Assembly (NCBI RefSeq): GCF_002777965.1
Contig: NZ_NGVR01000022.1
Coordinates: forward strand, 1 to 43,997
Direction of reading: 5' to 3'
Length of the DNA: 43,997 nucleotides
From: Proteus columbae
GTDB taxonomy: Bacteria; Pseudomonadota; Gammaproteobacteria; Enterobacterales; Enterobacteriaceae
Part shown: piece after piece, positions 35,007 to 42,833 of the stretch
Layout: the number at the start of each line of letters is the position of its first letter
Numbering within the stretch: the stretch's first letter is position 1
Made by a program: the position numbers and the translations under genes
The notes under the pieces: model-generated
Seen by the model: the letters and a program-made list of their open reading frames with translations, nothing else
Databases searched by the model: none
What the model was told of the DNA's origin: nothing

Positions 35007-36134
35007 ATGTTCAAATATTCATTCATCGCTGTGATTGTTTCCGGTTTTATGTTATCTGCGTGTACTAATAGCCAACAAAAGTTGGCTGAAAGACAAATTA
35101 TTGCACCAGAGGCAAAGGCAGTTGAAACACAAAACATGCCTCGATGGAAACAAGTGAATGTTGCATCGTTAGAACAAGCATTTCCTAAAGAAACTCGTAC
35201 TTCTGCACAATTTCCTGCTTATGTTGAAGCGTTAAAATTGAAAGCAGTTCAATTGGGATATAAACAAGAAACAATAGATTTTGCTTTTTCAGAAGCACAT
35301 TTTATTGAACGAGTGATTAAATCAGACCGAAATCAACCGGAAAAGAAAATCACTCTCGATGTTTATTTACCACGTATTGTCACCAATGGTCGTTTAAACC
35401 AAGGGGCTAAGCTTTACCAAGAGAATCGAGATACCCTAGAACAAATCAGCAAAAAATATGGTGTGCCTGCAAACTATATTGTTGCGTTATGGGGACTTGA
35501 GAGTGGTTTTGGTAAGGTGCAAGGTAAAGAAGATGTTGTCTCCGCACTTGCAACGCTCGCGTTTGAAGGTCGTCGAGAAGAACTCTTTGCTCGTCAATTA
35601 ATGGCAGCATTAGAGATTATTGAAGAAGGGCATATCCCTCAAGGACAGCGCCTCAAAGGCTCTTGGGCAGGTGCTATGGGGCAAACTCAGTTTATGCCAT
35701 CTTCTTTCCTAACTTATGCTGCAGATGGCAATGGTGATGGAAAAATCGATATTTGGAATACTCAAGAAGATGCATTTGCTTCGGCTGCTAACTATTTAGC
35801 GACTGAAGGTTGGAAAAGTGGACTTCCTTGGGGTGAACAGGTTACTTTATCGGTAGATTTTAACCAACAGCTTGAAGGTATTAAGACCGAACAGAAAAAA
35901 ACGGTCGCTCAATGGAAAGCGTTGGGTGTTCAATTACCTGTAAATAGCCAATTGAACGATGCTATGCCTGTATGGTTAATTATTCCTGATGATGATTTGC
36001 ACAGAAGCTATTTAGTGACACAGAACTTCCGTACGATTATGCATTGGAACAGCTCTTACTTTTTTGCCCTCAGCATTGTCACAATGGCTGATGGCGTTGC
36101 TAATAAAATAAATTCACTACCTAACGCGAGTTAA
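35007..36134 (+). CDS. MltB-family lytic murein transglycosylase lipoprotein
   Basis: A 375-residue lipoprotein of the SLT_2 / glycoside hydrolase 103 type. The signal peptide ends in the lipobox MLSAC (cysteine 19). The catalytic region contains IVALWGLESGFGKVQGK, in which the glutamate of ESGFG is the expected acid, then LATLAFEGRREELFARQL, GSWAGAMGQTQFMPSSFL and DGNGDGKIDIWN. The C-terminal end has the peptidoglycan-site stretch NFRTIMHWNSSYFFAL. It cleaves glycan strands to 1,6-anhydro products. E. coli mltB lies elsewhere, so this may be a paralog and no symbol is given. It is probably cotranscribed with ycgL; AAAGGAG is 5 nt before the ATG. Confidence 0.9.
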   Translation: MFKYSFIAVIVSGFMLSACTNSQQKLAERQIIAPEAKAVETQNMPRWKQVNVASLEQAFPKETRTSAQFPAYVEALKLKAVQLGYKQETIDFAFSEAHFIERVIKSDRNQPEKKITLDVYLPRIVTNGRLNQGAKLYQENRDTLEQISKKYGVPANYIVALWGLESGFGKVQGKEDVVSALATLAFEGRREELFARQLMAALEIIEEGHIPQGQRLKGSWAGAMGQTQFMPSSFLTYAADGNGDGKIDIWNTQEDAFASAANYLATEGWKSGLPWGEQVTLSVDFNQQLEGIKTEQKKTVAQWKALGVQLPVNSQLNDAMPVWLIIPDDDLHRSYLVTQNFRTIMHWNSSYFFALSIVTMADGVANKINSLPNAS

Positions 36135-36187
36135 TCGCGTTTTTACAGTGAAATAAAACACAGCAATTTACCTAAAAGGAACACATT

Positions 36188-36844
36188 ATGTATCAACATC
36201 GTGATTGGGAAGGTGCATTACTTGATTTTCCTGTCAATAAAGTGATTTGCGTTGGTAGTAATTATGCCAATCACATTAAAGAGATGGGATCCGTTCGCTC
36301 AGAAGAGCCGGTTATCTTTATCAAACCAGAAACAGCAATGTGTGATATTCGCCAACCTATTGCTATCCCAAAAGATATGGGAGCGGTTCATCACGAAATA
36401 GAATTAGCAGTACTTATAGGTCAGCCACTTAAGCAAGCTAATGAAGATAGAGTTGATCGTGCAATTGCGGGTTTCGGTCTTGGTCTTGATCTCACATTAC
36501 GTGATTTACAAGGTAAATTGAAAAAAGCAGGGCAACCATGGGAAAAAAGTAAAGCGTTCGATGGCTCTGCACCATTATCAGGTTTTATCCCTGTCAATTC
36601 ATTTGGCGACCCGCAAAATGCGGATTTAATGTTACGTGTTAATGACGAAATTCGTCAGCAAGGTAACAGTCGTGATATGCTAACCCCTGTTTTACCCCTT
36701 ATCAGCTATATGTCTCGCTTTTTTACCCTACGTCCTGGTGATGTGATTTTAACGGGGACACCTGAAGGTGTTGGTCCTCTAGAATCAGGTGATATGTTGG
36801 TATTAAGTGTTAATGAACATCAGCTGACAACGCGGGTTATTTAA
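36188..36844 (+). CDS. ycgM: Fumarylacetoacetate hydrolase family protein YcgM
   Basis: A 218-residue FAH-family enzyme, near-identical in length to E. coli YcgM (219). Metal ligands of the family are visible in HHEIELAVLIG (two glutamates) and LDLTLRDLQ (aspartate). Other blocks are VGSNYANHIKEMG, FIKPETAM and DVILTGTPEGVGPL. Family members hydrolyse or decarboxylate beta-keto acids such as acylpyruvates and oxaloacetate; the substrate is not known from sequence. The ATG has AAAGGA about 8 nt upstream; ycgN follows after 36 bp. Confidence 0.93.
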   Translation: MYQHRDWEGALLDFPVNKVICVGSNYANHIKEMGSVRSEEPVIFIKPETAMCDIRQPIAIPKDMGAVHHEIELAVLIGQPLKQANEDRVDRAIAGFGLGLDLTLRDLQGKLKKAGQPWEKSKAFDGSAPLSGFIPVNSFGDPQNADLMLRVNDEIRQQGNSRDMLTPVLPLISYMSRFFTLRPGDVILTGTPEGVGPLESGDMLVLSVNEHQLTTRVI

Positions 36845-36880
36845 TTTGTATTAGATGAGCAATAAGGTAATAACGTAGAG

Positions 36881-37324
36881 ATGACACAGGCTTTTTGGCA
36901 GACTAAAACATTAGATGAAATGAGTGATGAAGAGTGGGAATCACTCTGTGACGGATGTGGGCAGTGTTGTTTACACAAGTTAATGGATGATGACACAGAT
37001 GAAATTTATTTTACCAATGTCGCTTGTAATCAGCTAAATATTAAAACCTGTCAATGCAGTAATTATGAAGATCGTTTCCGTTATGAGCCAGATTGTATAA
37101 AGCTTACACGGTATAATTTACCAACATTTGAGTGGCTACCAATGACATGTGCGTATCGCCTATTAGCAGAAGGCAAAACGTTACAAAGTTGGCATCCACT
37201 TCTTGCAGGTAATAAAGCAAAAATGCACCAAGGCAATATTTCCGTAAGATATATTGCGGTGCCAGAAACTGAAGTTGAAGATTGGGAAGATCATATTCTT
37301 AATCGTCCGAAAGGACGTGGTTAA
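36881..37324 (+). CDS. ycgN: YcgN family cysteine-cluster protein (UPF0260)
   Basis: A 147-residue protein of the YkgJ/YcgN type (E. coli 153). The N-terminal cluster CDGCGQCC (23-30) and later [17 protein letters not shown] and CIKLT supply many cysteines expected to bind zinc or iron. The activity is unknown. It is the last gene of the ycgL-to-ycgN run and is followed by a strong hairpin, after which E. coli gene order is lost. Confidence 0.9.
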   Translation: MTQAFWQTKTLDEMSDEEWESLCDGCGQCCLHKLMDDDTDEIYFTNVACNQLNIKTCQCSNYEDRFRYEPDCIKLTRYNLPTFEWLPMTCAYRLLAEGKTLQSWHPLLAGNKAKMHQGNISVRYIAVPETEVEDWEDHILNRPKGRG

Positions 37325-37340
37325 TTTCTGATTTTCATTA

Positions 37341-37365
37341 AAAAGCGCCTTTATAGGCGCTTTTT
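37341..37365. terminator. Bidirectional terminator after ycgN
   Basis: AAAAGCGCC (37341-37349), loop TTTATA, GGCGCTTTT (37356-37364), then more T residues. The symmetrical A/T-runs allow it to serve convergent fetB too. Confidence 0.9.
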
Positions 37366-37375
37366 GTTTTAAGGA

Positions 37376-37412
37376 TGACCCGTCCTGAAAAGTTGTCAAC
37401 CTATATCAGGAC
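37376..37412. repeat. Insertion-sequence-end-like inverted repeat
   Basis: The segment starts TGACCCGTCCTGAAAAGTTG, which has the TGA...CC..AAAAGTTG look of IS3-family ends, including the one at 145 in this window. It contains GTCCTGA (37382-37388) and TCAGGAC (37406-37412) as a 7-bp inverted repeat. No transposase frame is beside it. It lies exactly where conserved gene order ends, so it may be a scar of past insertion; this is weakly supported. Confidence 0.3.
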
Positions 37413-37443
37413 TAGTCAAATAGCTATAGCTAAATAACCATAG

Positions 37444-38235
37444 TTAGCGGTTTTCAAAATTAATAAGCTGATGGCGCTGATTAAAAAACTTCTTATAGGT
37501 TAAATAGCAAGCAATAATGGTTGAGATACTGGCTGTTGCCATCAACATAAAAGTCACCATAATTTGGTATTTAACGGCTTGTAATGGATCAACACCGGCG
37601 AAGATAAGTCCTGACATCATGCCCGGTAAACTCACAATACCCACAGTTTTTGCAGCATCAACGGTCGGGATCAATGAAGATTTAATGCTATCTCGAATAA
37701 TACTCATTGAGGCTAATTTAGGTGTCGCACCAAGGCTTAGCATCTCTTGCAATTGCTGTTGCTGATTTTGAAAACGTTGACCCAAATTATTATAACAAAG
37801 CCCTGTCGCTATCATTGCATTACCGGCAATCATTCCCGTAATAGGAATAATTTGAATGGGTGTAAAAGCAATTGAACTAGTGAGCAATAAAATAGTTAAA
37901 GTTAATAATGCCCCAGTTGTAATAGCAGTAAAAGAGATCAGAAAAATATCTTTAACGTATTTACTTCGCTTTTTGGCATTATGCGCTGCGTTATAACAGA
38001 TAAATAACACCATTAAGAAGGTGAGAATAAAATGGTCAACATGGAAAATATAGGTCAAGACATAGCCAACAATTAATAGTTGAACAATGGCTCTTGCTGT
38101 ACTCCAAATAATATCTTTTTCTAAAGCTAGTTTTTCTTTGCGACTAATAAAAATAGCCACGAGAACTAATAAAAGCGAGAAAATCAGAGATTCATTGCTT
38201 ATCGTATGTTCGTTCATAATATTATGTTCGCTCAT
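37444..38235 (-). CDS. fetB: Iron export ABC transporter permease FetB
   Basis: A 263-residue inner-membrane permease of the UPF0014/FetB family (E. coli YbbM/FetB 259). There are about seven hydrophobic helices and the family blocks TARAIVQLLIVGYVL, PITGMIAGNAMIATGL, MLSLGATPKLASMSIIRDSIKSSL and VGIVSLPGMMSGLIFAG. With FetA it is reported to export iron and aid peroxide resistance in E. coli. The start at 38235 has no strong ribosome site; an ATG six codons in (38217) is possible. It lies 32 bp after fetA. Confidence 0.9.
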   Translation of the reverse strand: MSEHNIMNEHTISNESLIFSLLLVLVAIFISRKEKLALEKDIIWSTARAIVQLLIVGYVLTYIFHVDHFILTFLMVLFICYNAAHNAKKRSKYVKDIFLISFTAITTGALLTLTILLLTSSIAFTPIQIIPITGMIAGNAMIATGLCYNNLGQRFQNQQQQLQEMLSLGATPKLASMSIIRDSIKSSLIPTVDAAKTVGIVSLPGMMSGLIFAGVDPLQAVKYQIMVTFMLMATASISTIIACYLTYKKFFNQRHQLINFENR

Positions 38236-38267
38236 AACAAAAGGGTGACTGATAAAGAAATAAAAAA

Positions 38268-38918
38268 TCAGGCATCATTGTGAGAAGGTAATAAGATCAC
38301 ATCATCAGCATGTTTTATTTCATTTTGATCGTGCGTGACCCATAACACGGCAAGATTTTGATCTTTAACATAGTGGTGAATAACATCATTCACTTTTGCT
38401 TTATTATCTTCATCTAATGCACTTGTTATCTCATCAAGTAATAAGATTTTTGGCATAAATTGTAGATTTCTAATCAGTGAAATTCGCTGTTTTTCACCAC
38501 CCGAAAGTTCATTAATTCCTTTTTTCATAATAGATTCAGGTAAACAAAAATAATCCAAGTCATGTGCCAGTTTCTTATCATCCACTGAGATTTTTCGTAA
38601 GAAATAAGGAAATTTAAGGTTATCGTAAACAGTTTCACCAAATAACATTGGTGTTTGAGTACAATAAGAAACTTGTTGACGATATTCTTCGGGGGACAAC
38701 GTTAAATAGTCTTTATTTTCAAAAAAAATTGAACCCTTGGTGGGTGATAGTAGAGAAGCGACAATCTTGAGTAAGGTGCTTTTACCACAACCTGAAGGAC
38801 CTGTGATAAGTTTAAATTCAGAGGTTTGAAGTTCAAAGCTGATGTTATCAAGGATAGTTTTGTCATTGACGCGATAATTTATTTTATCAAGGCGTAAAAG
38901 TGAAGTCGTGCTTTCCAT
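38268..38918 (-). CDS. fetA: Iron export ABC transporter ATPase FetA
   Basis: ATPase partner of FetB, 216 residues from the chosen start (E. coli 225). Walker A is GPSGCGKS (40-47), then QVSYCTQTPMLFGETVYDNL, signature LSGGEKQRISLIRNLQFMP, Walker B ILLLDEITSALDE and the switch histidine in WVTHDQNE. The frame is open to 38954, but that extension covers the Fur-like box and promoter; the ATG at 38918 has GGGA 5 nt upstream and gives MESTTSLLRLDK, in line with E. coli. It is probably controlled by Fur; see the operator entry. Confidence 0.92.
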   Translation of the reverse strand: MESTTSLLRLDKINYRVNDKTILDNISFELQTSEFKLITGPSGCGKSTLLKIVASLLSPTKGSIFFENKDYLTLSPEEYRQQVSYCTQTPMLFGETVYDNLKFPYFLRKISVDDKKLAHDLDYFCLPESIMKKGINELSGGEKQRISLIRNLQFMPKILLLDEITSALDEDNKAKVNDVIHHYVKDQNLAVLWVTHDQNEIKHADDVILLPSHNDA

Positions 38919-38939
38919 TCTTATCCCAAACTTAAAAGA

Positions 38940-38958
38940 GAGAATAATTATCATTATA
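38940..38958. promoter_or_regulatory. Fur-like box overlapping the fetAB promoter
   Basis: The 19 bp GAGAATAATTATCATTATA match the Fur consensus (GATAATGATAATCATTATC) at 15 positions. Read leftward, the end of the site contains TATAAT (38958-38953), a likely -10 element for fetA, so a bound repressor would block it. The site ends 22 bp before the fetA ATG. AT-rich DNA makes chance matches easier, hence moderate confidence. Confidence 0.6.
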
Positions 38959-39062
38959 TAGAATTAACGATATCAAGATCCTGCTTTAAATCAGTTAGTA
39001 AGCAAATTTGCTACTCTTTAAGTATAGGATAATAAGAATGCGAGCCAATGAAAAAAATAAAA

Positions 39063-39983
39063 TTATTTCATATATCGCGCATACCAGTGCTGTATATCAT
39101 TGATTATTTCATTCGTTAAACGCTCACCTTGTTCATTATAAAACCCATGATCTAACTTATTATATTTAATGAATGTCACATTAGGCTGGTTGATATCTTG
39201 GTTTAATTGATAAAATGCATCGACATTTACATTAGTGTCATTAAGTGTCTGAATTATTAATACAGGGGTGTGTTGATTACTTTTAATGACTTTAAGTAAA
39301 TCGATAGCAAAAAATTGTTGCCACCATATTTTACTGTGTTCGCTTATAAATTGTTCATCATCTATTTGATTATTTTTTATTGCGTCAGCAAATTGCTGAA
39401 AGCCATTCAGCGCGTCTTCAACATGTTCCTTTGGCGTGGTATGACGGATATTATAAAGAACGTCATCAAGAAAAAAACGCCCCCCGCCATTCAGAGCAAT
39501 AGCTGCTTTAATATCATTGCGCTTAGTTACGACTAAATGCACCATTGTAGCGCCTTCACTGCCTCCAATTAAAATAATATTCGGATATCGTGAGGATAGT
39601 ATATCTAACACAGCCTCATAATCTTCGGTACGTTGTTTGGGATTATCATGACGCTTATAGCTTTTAGGGCAATCAACACGTTCACCATCATATTGTGAAT
39701 AAGGTAATTGGGCGGTAATACCGTATTTTTCCACCATTAAAACATCACTATTTGGTAACCATTGACCAAAGGTTTCTTGGATAAATATGTTGTTTTTAAT
39801 GCTGTTACAGTCAGAGCCTTGCATTAATACTAATAGAGTTTGATTTTTTTCAGCTCGTTCATCTAAGTAATAGCTAATTTCACTCCCATCTTTTCGTGGA
39901 AGTAGATGTGTCGATATTGCTGCATAACTTGCAAAAGAGGGAAGCAAAAAAGTAAAGAGTAAAAATAGAAGTGAAATACGCAT
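39063..39983 (-). CDS. Secreted alpha/beta-hydrolase
   Basis: A 306-residue exported protein with a typical signal peptide (1-21 or so, MRISLLFLLFTFLLPSF then ASYA). The fold is alpha/beta hydrolase: nucleophile elbow GGSEGA (Ser142), probable acid Asp249 in QTLNDTNVN, and His279 in LDHGFYNEQG. Two cysteines (about 59 and 105) could form a disulfide in the periplasm. The substrate is unknown; esterase or peptidase of the dienelactone/prolyl-oligopeptidase type is possible. The start is ATG at 39983, with AAGG 5 nt upstream; a GTG two codons earlier overlaps that site. The gene stands alone between fetA and the Rob-like regulator. Confidence 0.82.
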   Translation of the reverse strand: MRISLLFLLFTFLLPSFASYAAISTHLLPRKDGSEISYYLDERAEKNQTLLVLMQGSDCNSIKNNIFIQETFGQWLPNSDVLMVEKYGITAQLPYSQYDGERVDCPKSYKRHDNPKQRTEDYEAVLDILSSRYPNIILIGGSEGATMVHLVVTKRNDIKAAIALNGGGRFFLDDVLYNIRHTTPKEHVEDALNGFQQFADAIKNNQIDDEQFISEHSKIWWQQFFAIDLLKVIKSNQHTPVLIIQTLNDTNVNVDAFYQLNQDINQPNVTFIKYNKLDHGFYNEQGERLTNEIINDIQHWYARYMK

Positions 39984-40165
39984 GATCACCTTATTTGTTT
40001 TTATAGGGAGGAAATACGAAATTTTATTTTAATAATAAGTAAACAGCTAATTTAGTGAATAATGGTACAAAAACAAGTGATGAAAAACTTATCGCATAGA
40101 TAGACACTATGAAATTAATCTACTTTTAATAAAATAGCCTGAAAATTCAAGCTATTTGAGGATCA

Positions 40166-41080
40166 TTAATGAATAGGAACGAAATAATCAATCTCTAAGG
40201 TTTTTGGTAATTCCATTAAATCAACATCAGTTTCTATACTGATATATCTTTCAATATCAGCGCCTAAGCGACGACATAAGCCTAATGCAGGCAGAGTGTA
40301 AAAATAAATTTTCATTGCAAATTGTTTATATTCGTCCAGCGTTCCTTTAAATTGGAATCTGACATAACGTCCTGCCTCAATCACTCTTTTTCTAAAACCA
40401 CTGGTTTTTGTAAAATGATCTAAGCTATTTAACCCAATTTCATAATCAATCTGGATTTTATTTTTACGTAATGTATTTGGTTGGTATGAGATAAGCACAG
40501 TACTTTCTGTAAAGTTTTTATCCGTATACAGTAAAAAATCATTCCAAAATTGGTGACGAATATCTTCGTGCAATTTGCCTATATCTTCAATAGAGCAAAA
40601 ATATTGATATTGCATTCCATAAACATGGCTTTCAGGTAACTCCATAATTTTAGGAATAGGCAAATCAACAACATCAAAATTGATTGGTGGTTGAAAGTTA
40701 TTACCACAAAGATTATCAAGTTTACGGTATTCCGTAGGTGTTACACCAAACGTGGCTTTAAAACGACGTGTAAATGATTGTTGAGAATCAAACTGATAAC
40801 GCAACGCCACAGTCAAAATAGGCAATTTGGTTAAACGTAATTCGGTCGCTGCTTTTGTTAAACGTCTTCCTCGAATATACGAAGCAAGTGTTAATCCTGT
40901 TGCTTGCTTAAATACGCGCTGTAAGTGCCATTTTGTATAACCAGAACGGATCGCAACATCATCAAGTAGCAACGGTTTTTCCAGATTTACCTCAATCCAG
41001 AGCAGAAGTTCTTTGATAATTTCTATATTAAAAGTGGATAAGGTATTTGATGGGGTAAGCCCATTGTACTGAGATGACAT
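40166..41080 (-). CDS. Rob-like AraC-family regulator with GyrI-like domain
   Basis: A 304-residue protein with the Rob layout: an N-terminal AraC/XylS DNA-binding domain (about 18-120) and a C-terminal GyrI-like ligand domain (about 135-304). The helix-turn-helix motifs are LDDVAIRSGYTKWHLQRVFK and LTVALRYQFDSQQSFTRRFK, both close to E. coli Rob (GYSKWHLQRMFK; YRFDSQQTFTRAFK). The C-terminal half shares YQFWHDF-type sequence (HQFWNDFLLY) and RRLGADIERY. Rob activates efflux and tolerance genes through mar/sox/rob boxes. It may be the Rob ortholog or a paralog; the second regulator cannot be excluded from this window. AGGA is 7 nt before the ATG. It diverges from the tetR gene. Confidence 0.85.
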   Translation of the reverse strand: MSSQYNGLTPSNTLSTFNIEIIKELLLWIEVNLEKPLLLDDVAIRSGYTKWHLQRVFKQATGLTLASYIRGRRLTKAATELRLTKLPILTVALRYQFDSQQSFTRRFKATFGVTPTEYRKLDNLCGNNFQPPINFDVVDLPIPKIMELPESHVYGMQYQYFCSIEDIGKLHEDIRHQFWNDFLLYTDKNFTESTVLISYQPNTLRKNKIQIDYEIGLNSLDHFTKTSGFRKRVIEAGRYVRFQFKGTLDEYKQFAMKIYFYTLPALGLCRRLGADIERYISIETDVDLMELPKTLEIDYFVPIH

Positions 41081-41105
41081 GATAATTTCCTGAAAATATT
41101 TTGTT

Positions 41106-41155
41106 CAGTTTACACGAAACTGATACCCATATATTATTACATACTTATGGTATGT
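41106..41155. promoter_or_regulatory. tetR promoter with two operator-like dyads
   Basis: A good promoter faces right: TTTACA (41109-41114), 17 bp, TATTAT (41132-41137). Dyad 1, CAGTTT-ACACG-AAACTG (41106-41122), covers the -35; dyad 2, ACATAC-TTATG-GTATGT (41139-41155), starts right after the -10. Both are perfect 6-5-6 repeats. This is the layout expected for a self-repressing TetR gene, with either dyad perhaps also controlling the divergent Rob-like gene. Confidence 0.6.
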
Positions 41156-41170
41156 TTTAAGGGTTTTATC

Positions 41171-41791
41171 ATGAAAATAAAATCACGGCAACAAGAGAAT
41201 TCAGAGCAAACGCGCTCTGCATTACGTGAAGCGGCACAAGAACTATTTATAAATCAGAACTATTGTGATGTTTCCGTTGATGAAATATCACGTCATGCAA
41301 GGGTAACGAAAGGGGCTTTTTATCACCATTTTAGTAATAAGAAAGCCCTATTAAAAGAGTGTTATCTTTTTCAGGTTGATAAAGTTGTCAAAAAATTGGT
41401 TCAAATTCCTACCTATGATGATCAGTGGCAAGAGTTAGAGGTTCTTTTTAGTTTCTGTGTTGATCATATTTATCAACATAAAGATAAGCTTATTCCCTTA
41501 CAAGAAATAATTTCCGTTCTAGGTTGGAAAGAATGGGACGAAATAGATTCACAAATTCTTATTCCTCGAATTAGAAAATGTGTAGATACCCTCTATGATA
41601 GACAAGAAATTTGTACTTATTCTCCTGATATTGTTGTGAATTTAATTTATGGATTTGTCACGCATATCGCGATTAATTTAAAGAATGAAACTACATTACC
41701 TGAAAATGCCTGTAAGGATTTTAAAACGATATTTTCTGATTTTTTAATGGGAATAAAACAATCTTCGATAAATGCGAAAAACCATAAATAG
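41171..41791 (+). CDS. TetR/AcrR-family regulator
   Basis: A 206-residue regulator. The N-terminal helix-turn-helix (about 10-60) reads VDEISRHARVTKGAFYHHF, followed by SNKKALLKECY, the standard TetR form. The C-terminal ligand domain is unassigned. The frame is open from an ATG at 41147, but that codon falls inside an operator-like dyad at the transcription start; the ATG at 41171 has AAGGG 7 nt upstream and is chosen. The NUDIX gene follows in the same direction after 66 bp and may be cotranscribed. Confidence 0.88.
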   Translation: MKIKSRQQENSEQTRSALREAAQELFINQNYCDVSVDEISRHARVTKGAFYHHFSNKKALLKECYLFQVDKVVKKLVQIPTYDDQWQELEVLFSFCVDHIYQHKDKLIPLQEIISVLGWKEWDEIDSQILIPRIRKCVDTLYDRQEICTYSPDIVVNLIYGFVTHIAINLKNETTLPENACKDFKTIFSDFLMGIKQSSINAKNHK

Positions 41792-41857
41792 TACAAAAAT
41801 AATGATAGGTGTAATGTACATTGGATAAAAATAAATAGAGTAAAGGATCAGAATATT

Positions 41858-42334
41858 ATGACAATAGAAATGCCTAAGAGCCATTTCACCGCAACGGGCA
41901 TTGTATTCAATGAGCAGGGTAAATTCCTTCTTCATTTACATTCTAAAATAGGTTGTTGGTTACCACCAGGTGGTCATATAGAAGAAAATGAAGAGCCACA
42001 AAATGCAGTATTAAGAGAAATAGAAGAAGAAACAGGTTTACTGTGTGAGTGTCTGTGCTATCAACCGGAGTTTAGCCTTAACCTAAATAATAATGATGTT
42101 ATTGAACTTGTAAAACCTCTCGCCATTTTAAAAGAACCCATCCACGATAAAAAACAAGGATTTCATTATCACATTGATATGATTTATCTTTGTAAGCCGT
42201 TAAAAAATAGCCAATTAACAAATAAATCTTTCCAATGGCTTTCTTTGGACGAAGTTAAAAAAATAGAAACTCCATTAAATGTGATAAGACTTATTGAACT
42301 AACTGAAAAACTATTAATAGAAAAAATTATTTAA
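41858..42334 (+). CDS. NUDIX hydrolase
   Basis: A 158-residue NUDIX protein with a full box: GGHIEENEEPQ then NAVLREIEEETGL (about 38-61, pattern G-x5-E-x7-REI-x-EE-x-G). The upstream PPG of CWLPPGGHIE and downstream FQWLSLDEVKKI are typical. The substrate is unknown (nucleotide or sugar-nucleotide phosphates are usual). AAGGA lies about 10 nt before the ATG. It is AT-rich and ends in a strong hairpin. Location next to a TetR gene suggests joint regulation, which is inference. Confidence 0.85.
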   Translation: MTIEMPKSHFTATGIVFNEQGKFLLHLHSKIGCWLPPGGHIEENEEPQNAVLREIEEETGLLCECLCYQPEFSLNLNNNDVIELVKPLAILKEPIHDKKQGFHYHIDMIYLCKPLKNSQLTNKSFQWLSLDEVKKIETPLNVIRLIELTEKLLIEKII

Positions 42335-42376
42335 ATTTCTTAATAAAGTTAAATTACTCATAATAAATAAACAATA

Positions 42377-42408
42377 AAAGCAGTTTTTAGAAACTGCTTT
42401 ATTTTTTT
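42377..42408 (+). terminator. Terminator after the NUDIX gene
   Basis: AAAGCAGTTT (42377-42386), loop TTAG, AAACTGCTTT (42391-42400), then ATTTTTTT. Perfect 10-bp stem with a strong T-run. Confidence 0.92.
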
Positions 42409-42662
42409 GGAAATAAAACACGTTAAAAACTTACTATAAATTAATCTCAAAATTAAATAAATTAATGTTAATAGGTAGATATACCTATTAAAACTTAAGG
42501 TGAAAGTATATAAATAAAATCACAAAAACTAAAAAATAATTAATAAATTATCTTTTTCTGAGTAAAATCACCTTCATTGCGGGATATTGTATAGTTAATT
42601 TGTATCTGGATGGATAAAACAATCGTTTATTTCATAAATGAAAAATGGTTTTCACTGTGCTC
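42409..42662. other. AT-rich intergenic region with a 24-bp dyad
   Basis: About 250 bp without a gene between the NUDIX terminator and the chemoreceptor promoter. It is very AT-rich. The one strong element is a perfect inverted repeat, TTAATAGGTA-gata-TACCTATTAA (42468-42491), which has no T-run and looks more like a protein-binding site than a terminator. Confidence 0.5.
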
Positions 42663-42690
42663 TAAAGTTTTCCCTCATTATTACCGACAT
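42663..42690 (+). promoter_or_regulatory. Sigma-28 (FliA)-like promoter for the chemoreceptor gene
   Basis: TAAAGTTT (42663-42670) is a perfect FliA -35 element. After 12 bp comes ACCGACAT (42683-42690), matching GCCGATAA at five positions including CCGA. The usual spacing is 11, so it is one base long. Chemoreceptor genes are classic FliA targets, which supports the call. Confidence 0.6.
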
Positions 42691-42710
42691 TATAAACAAA
42701 GGTAGATCCT

Positions 42711-42800
42711 ATGTACCTTTATATTCTAATGAATAAATCTGAGCCTTATTTTATTGACACCAGGGAATATGCTCTTTATCAGAGAAAGAGTGCATTCTGA
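42711..42800 (+). CDS. Possible small ORF of 29 codons in the chemoreceptor leader
   Basis: ATG at 42711 follows AAAGG (42698-42702) by 8 nt, a good ribosome site, and lies about 15 nt after the expected FliA transcription start. The product begins MYLYILMNKSEPYFIDTRE and ends QRKSAF: mixed polar and aromatic, with no membrane segment or known motif. It stops 53 nt before the chemoreceptor ATG, with a small hairpin between. It could be a small protein or a leader affecting chemoreceptor translation, or a chance frame. Confidence 0.4.
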   Translation: MYLYILMNKSEPYFIDTREYALYQRKSAF

Positions 42801-42813
42801 TATCTTACAAATG

Positions 42814-42833
42814 TACAGATAAAAAACTCTGTA
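42814..42833 (+). promoter_or_regulatory. Small hairpin before the chemoreceptor ribosome site
   Basis: TACAGA (42814-42819) pairs with TCTGTA (42828-42833) across an 8-nt A-rich loop. It ends 9 nt before the GGAA ribosome site of the chemoreceptor gene and 14 nt after the small ORF's stop. Confidence 0.35.

Noticed and set aside
38919..38954. 12-codon N-terminal extension of fetA
   Set aside because: It overlaps the Fur-like box and candidate promoter and is not family-like.
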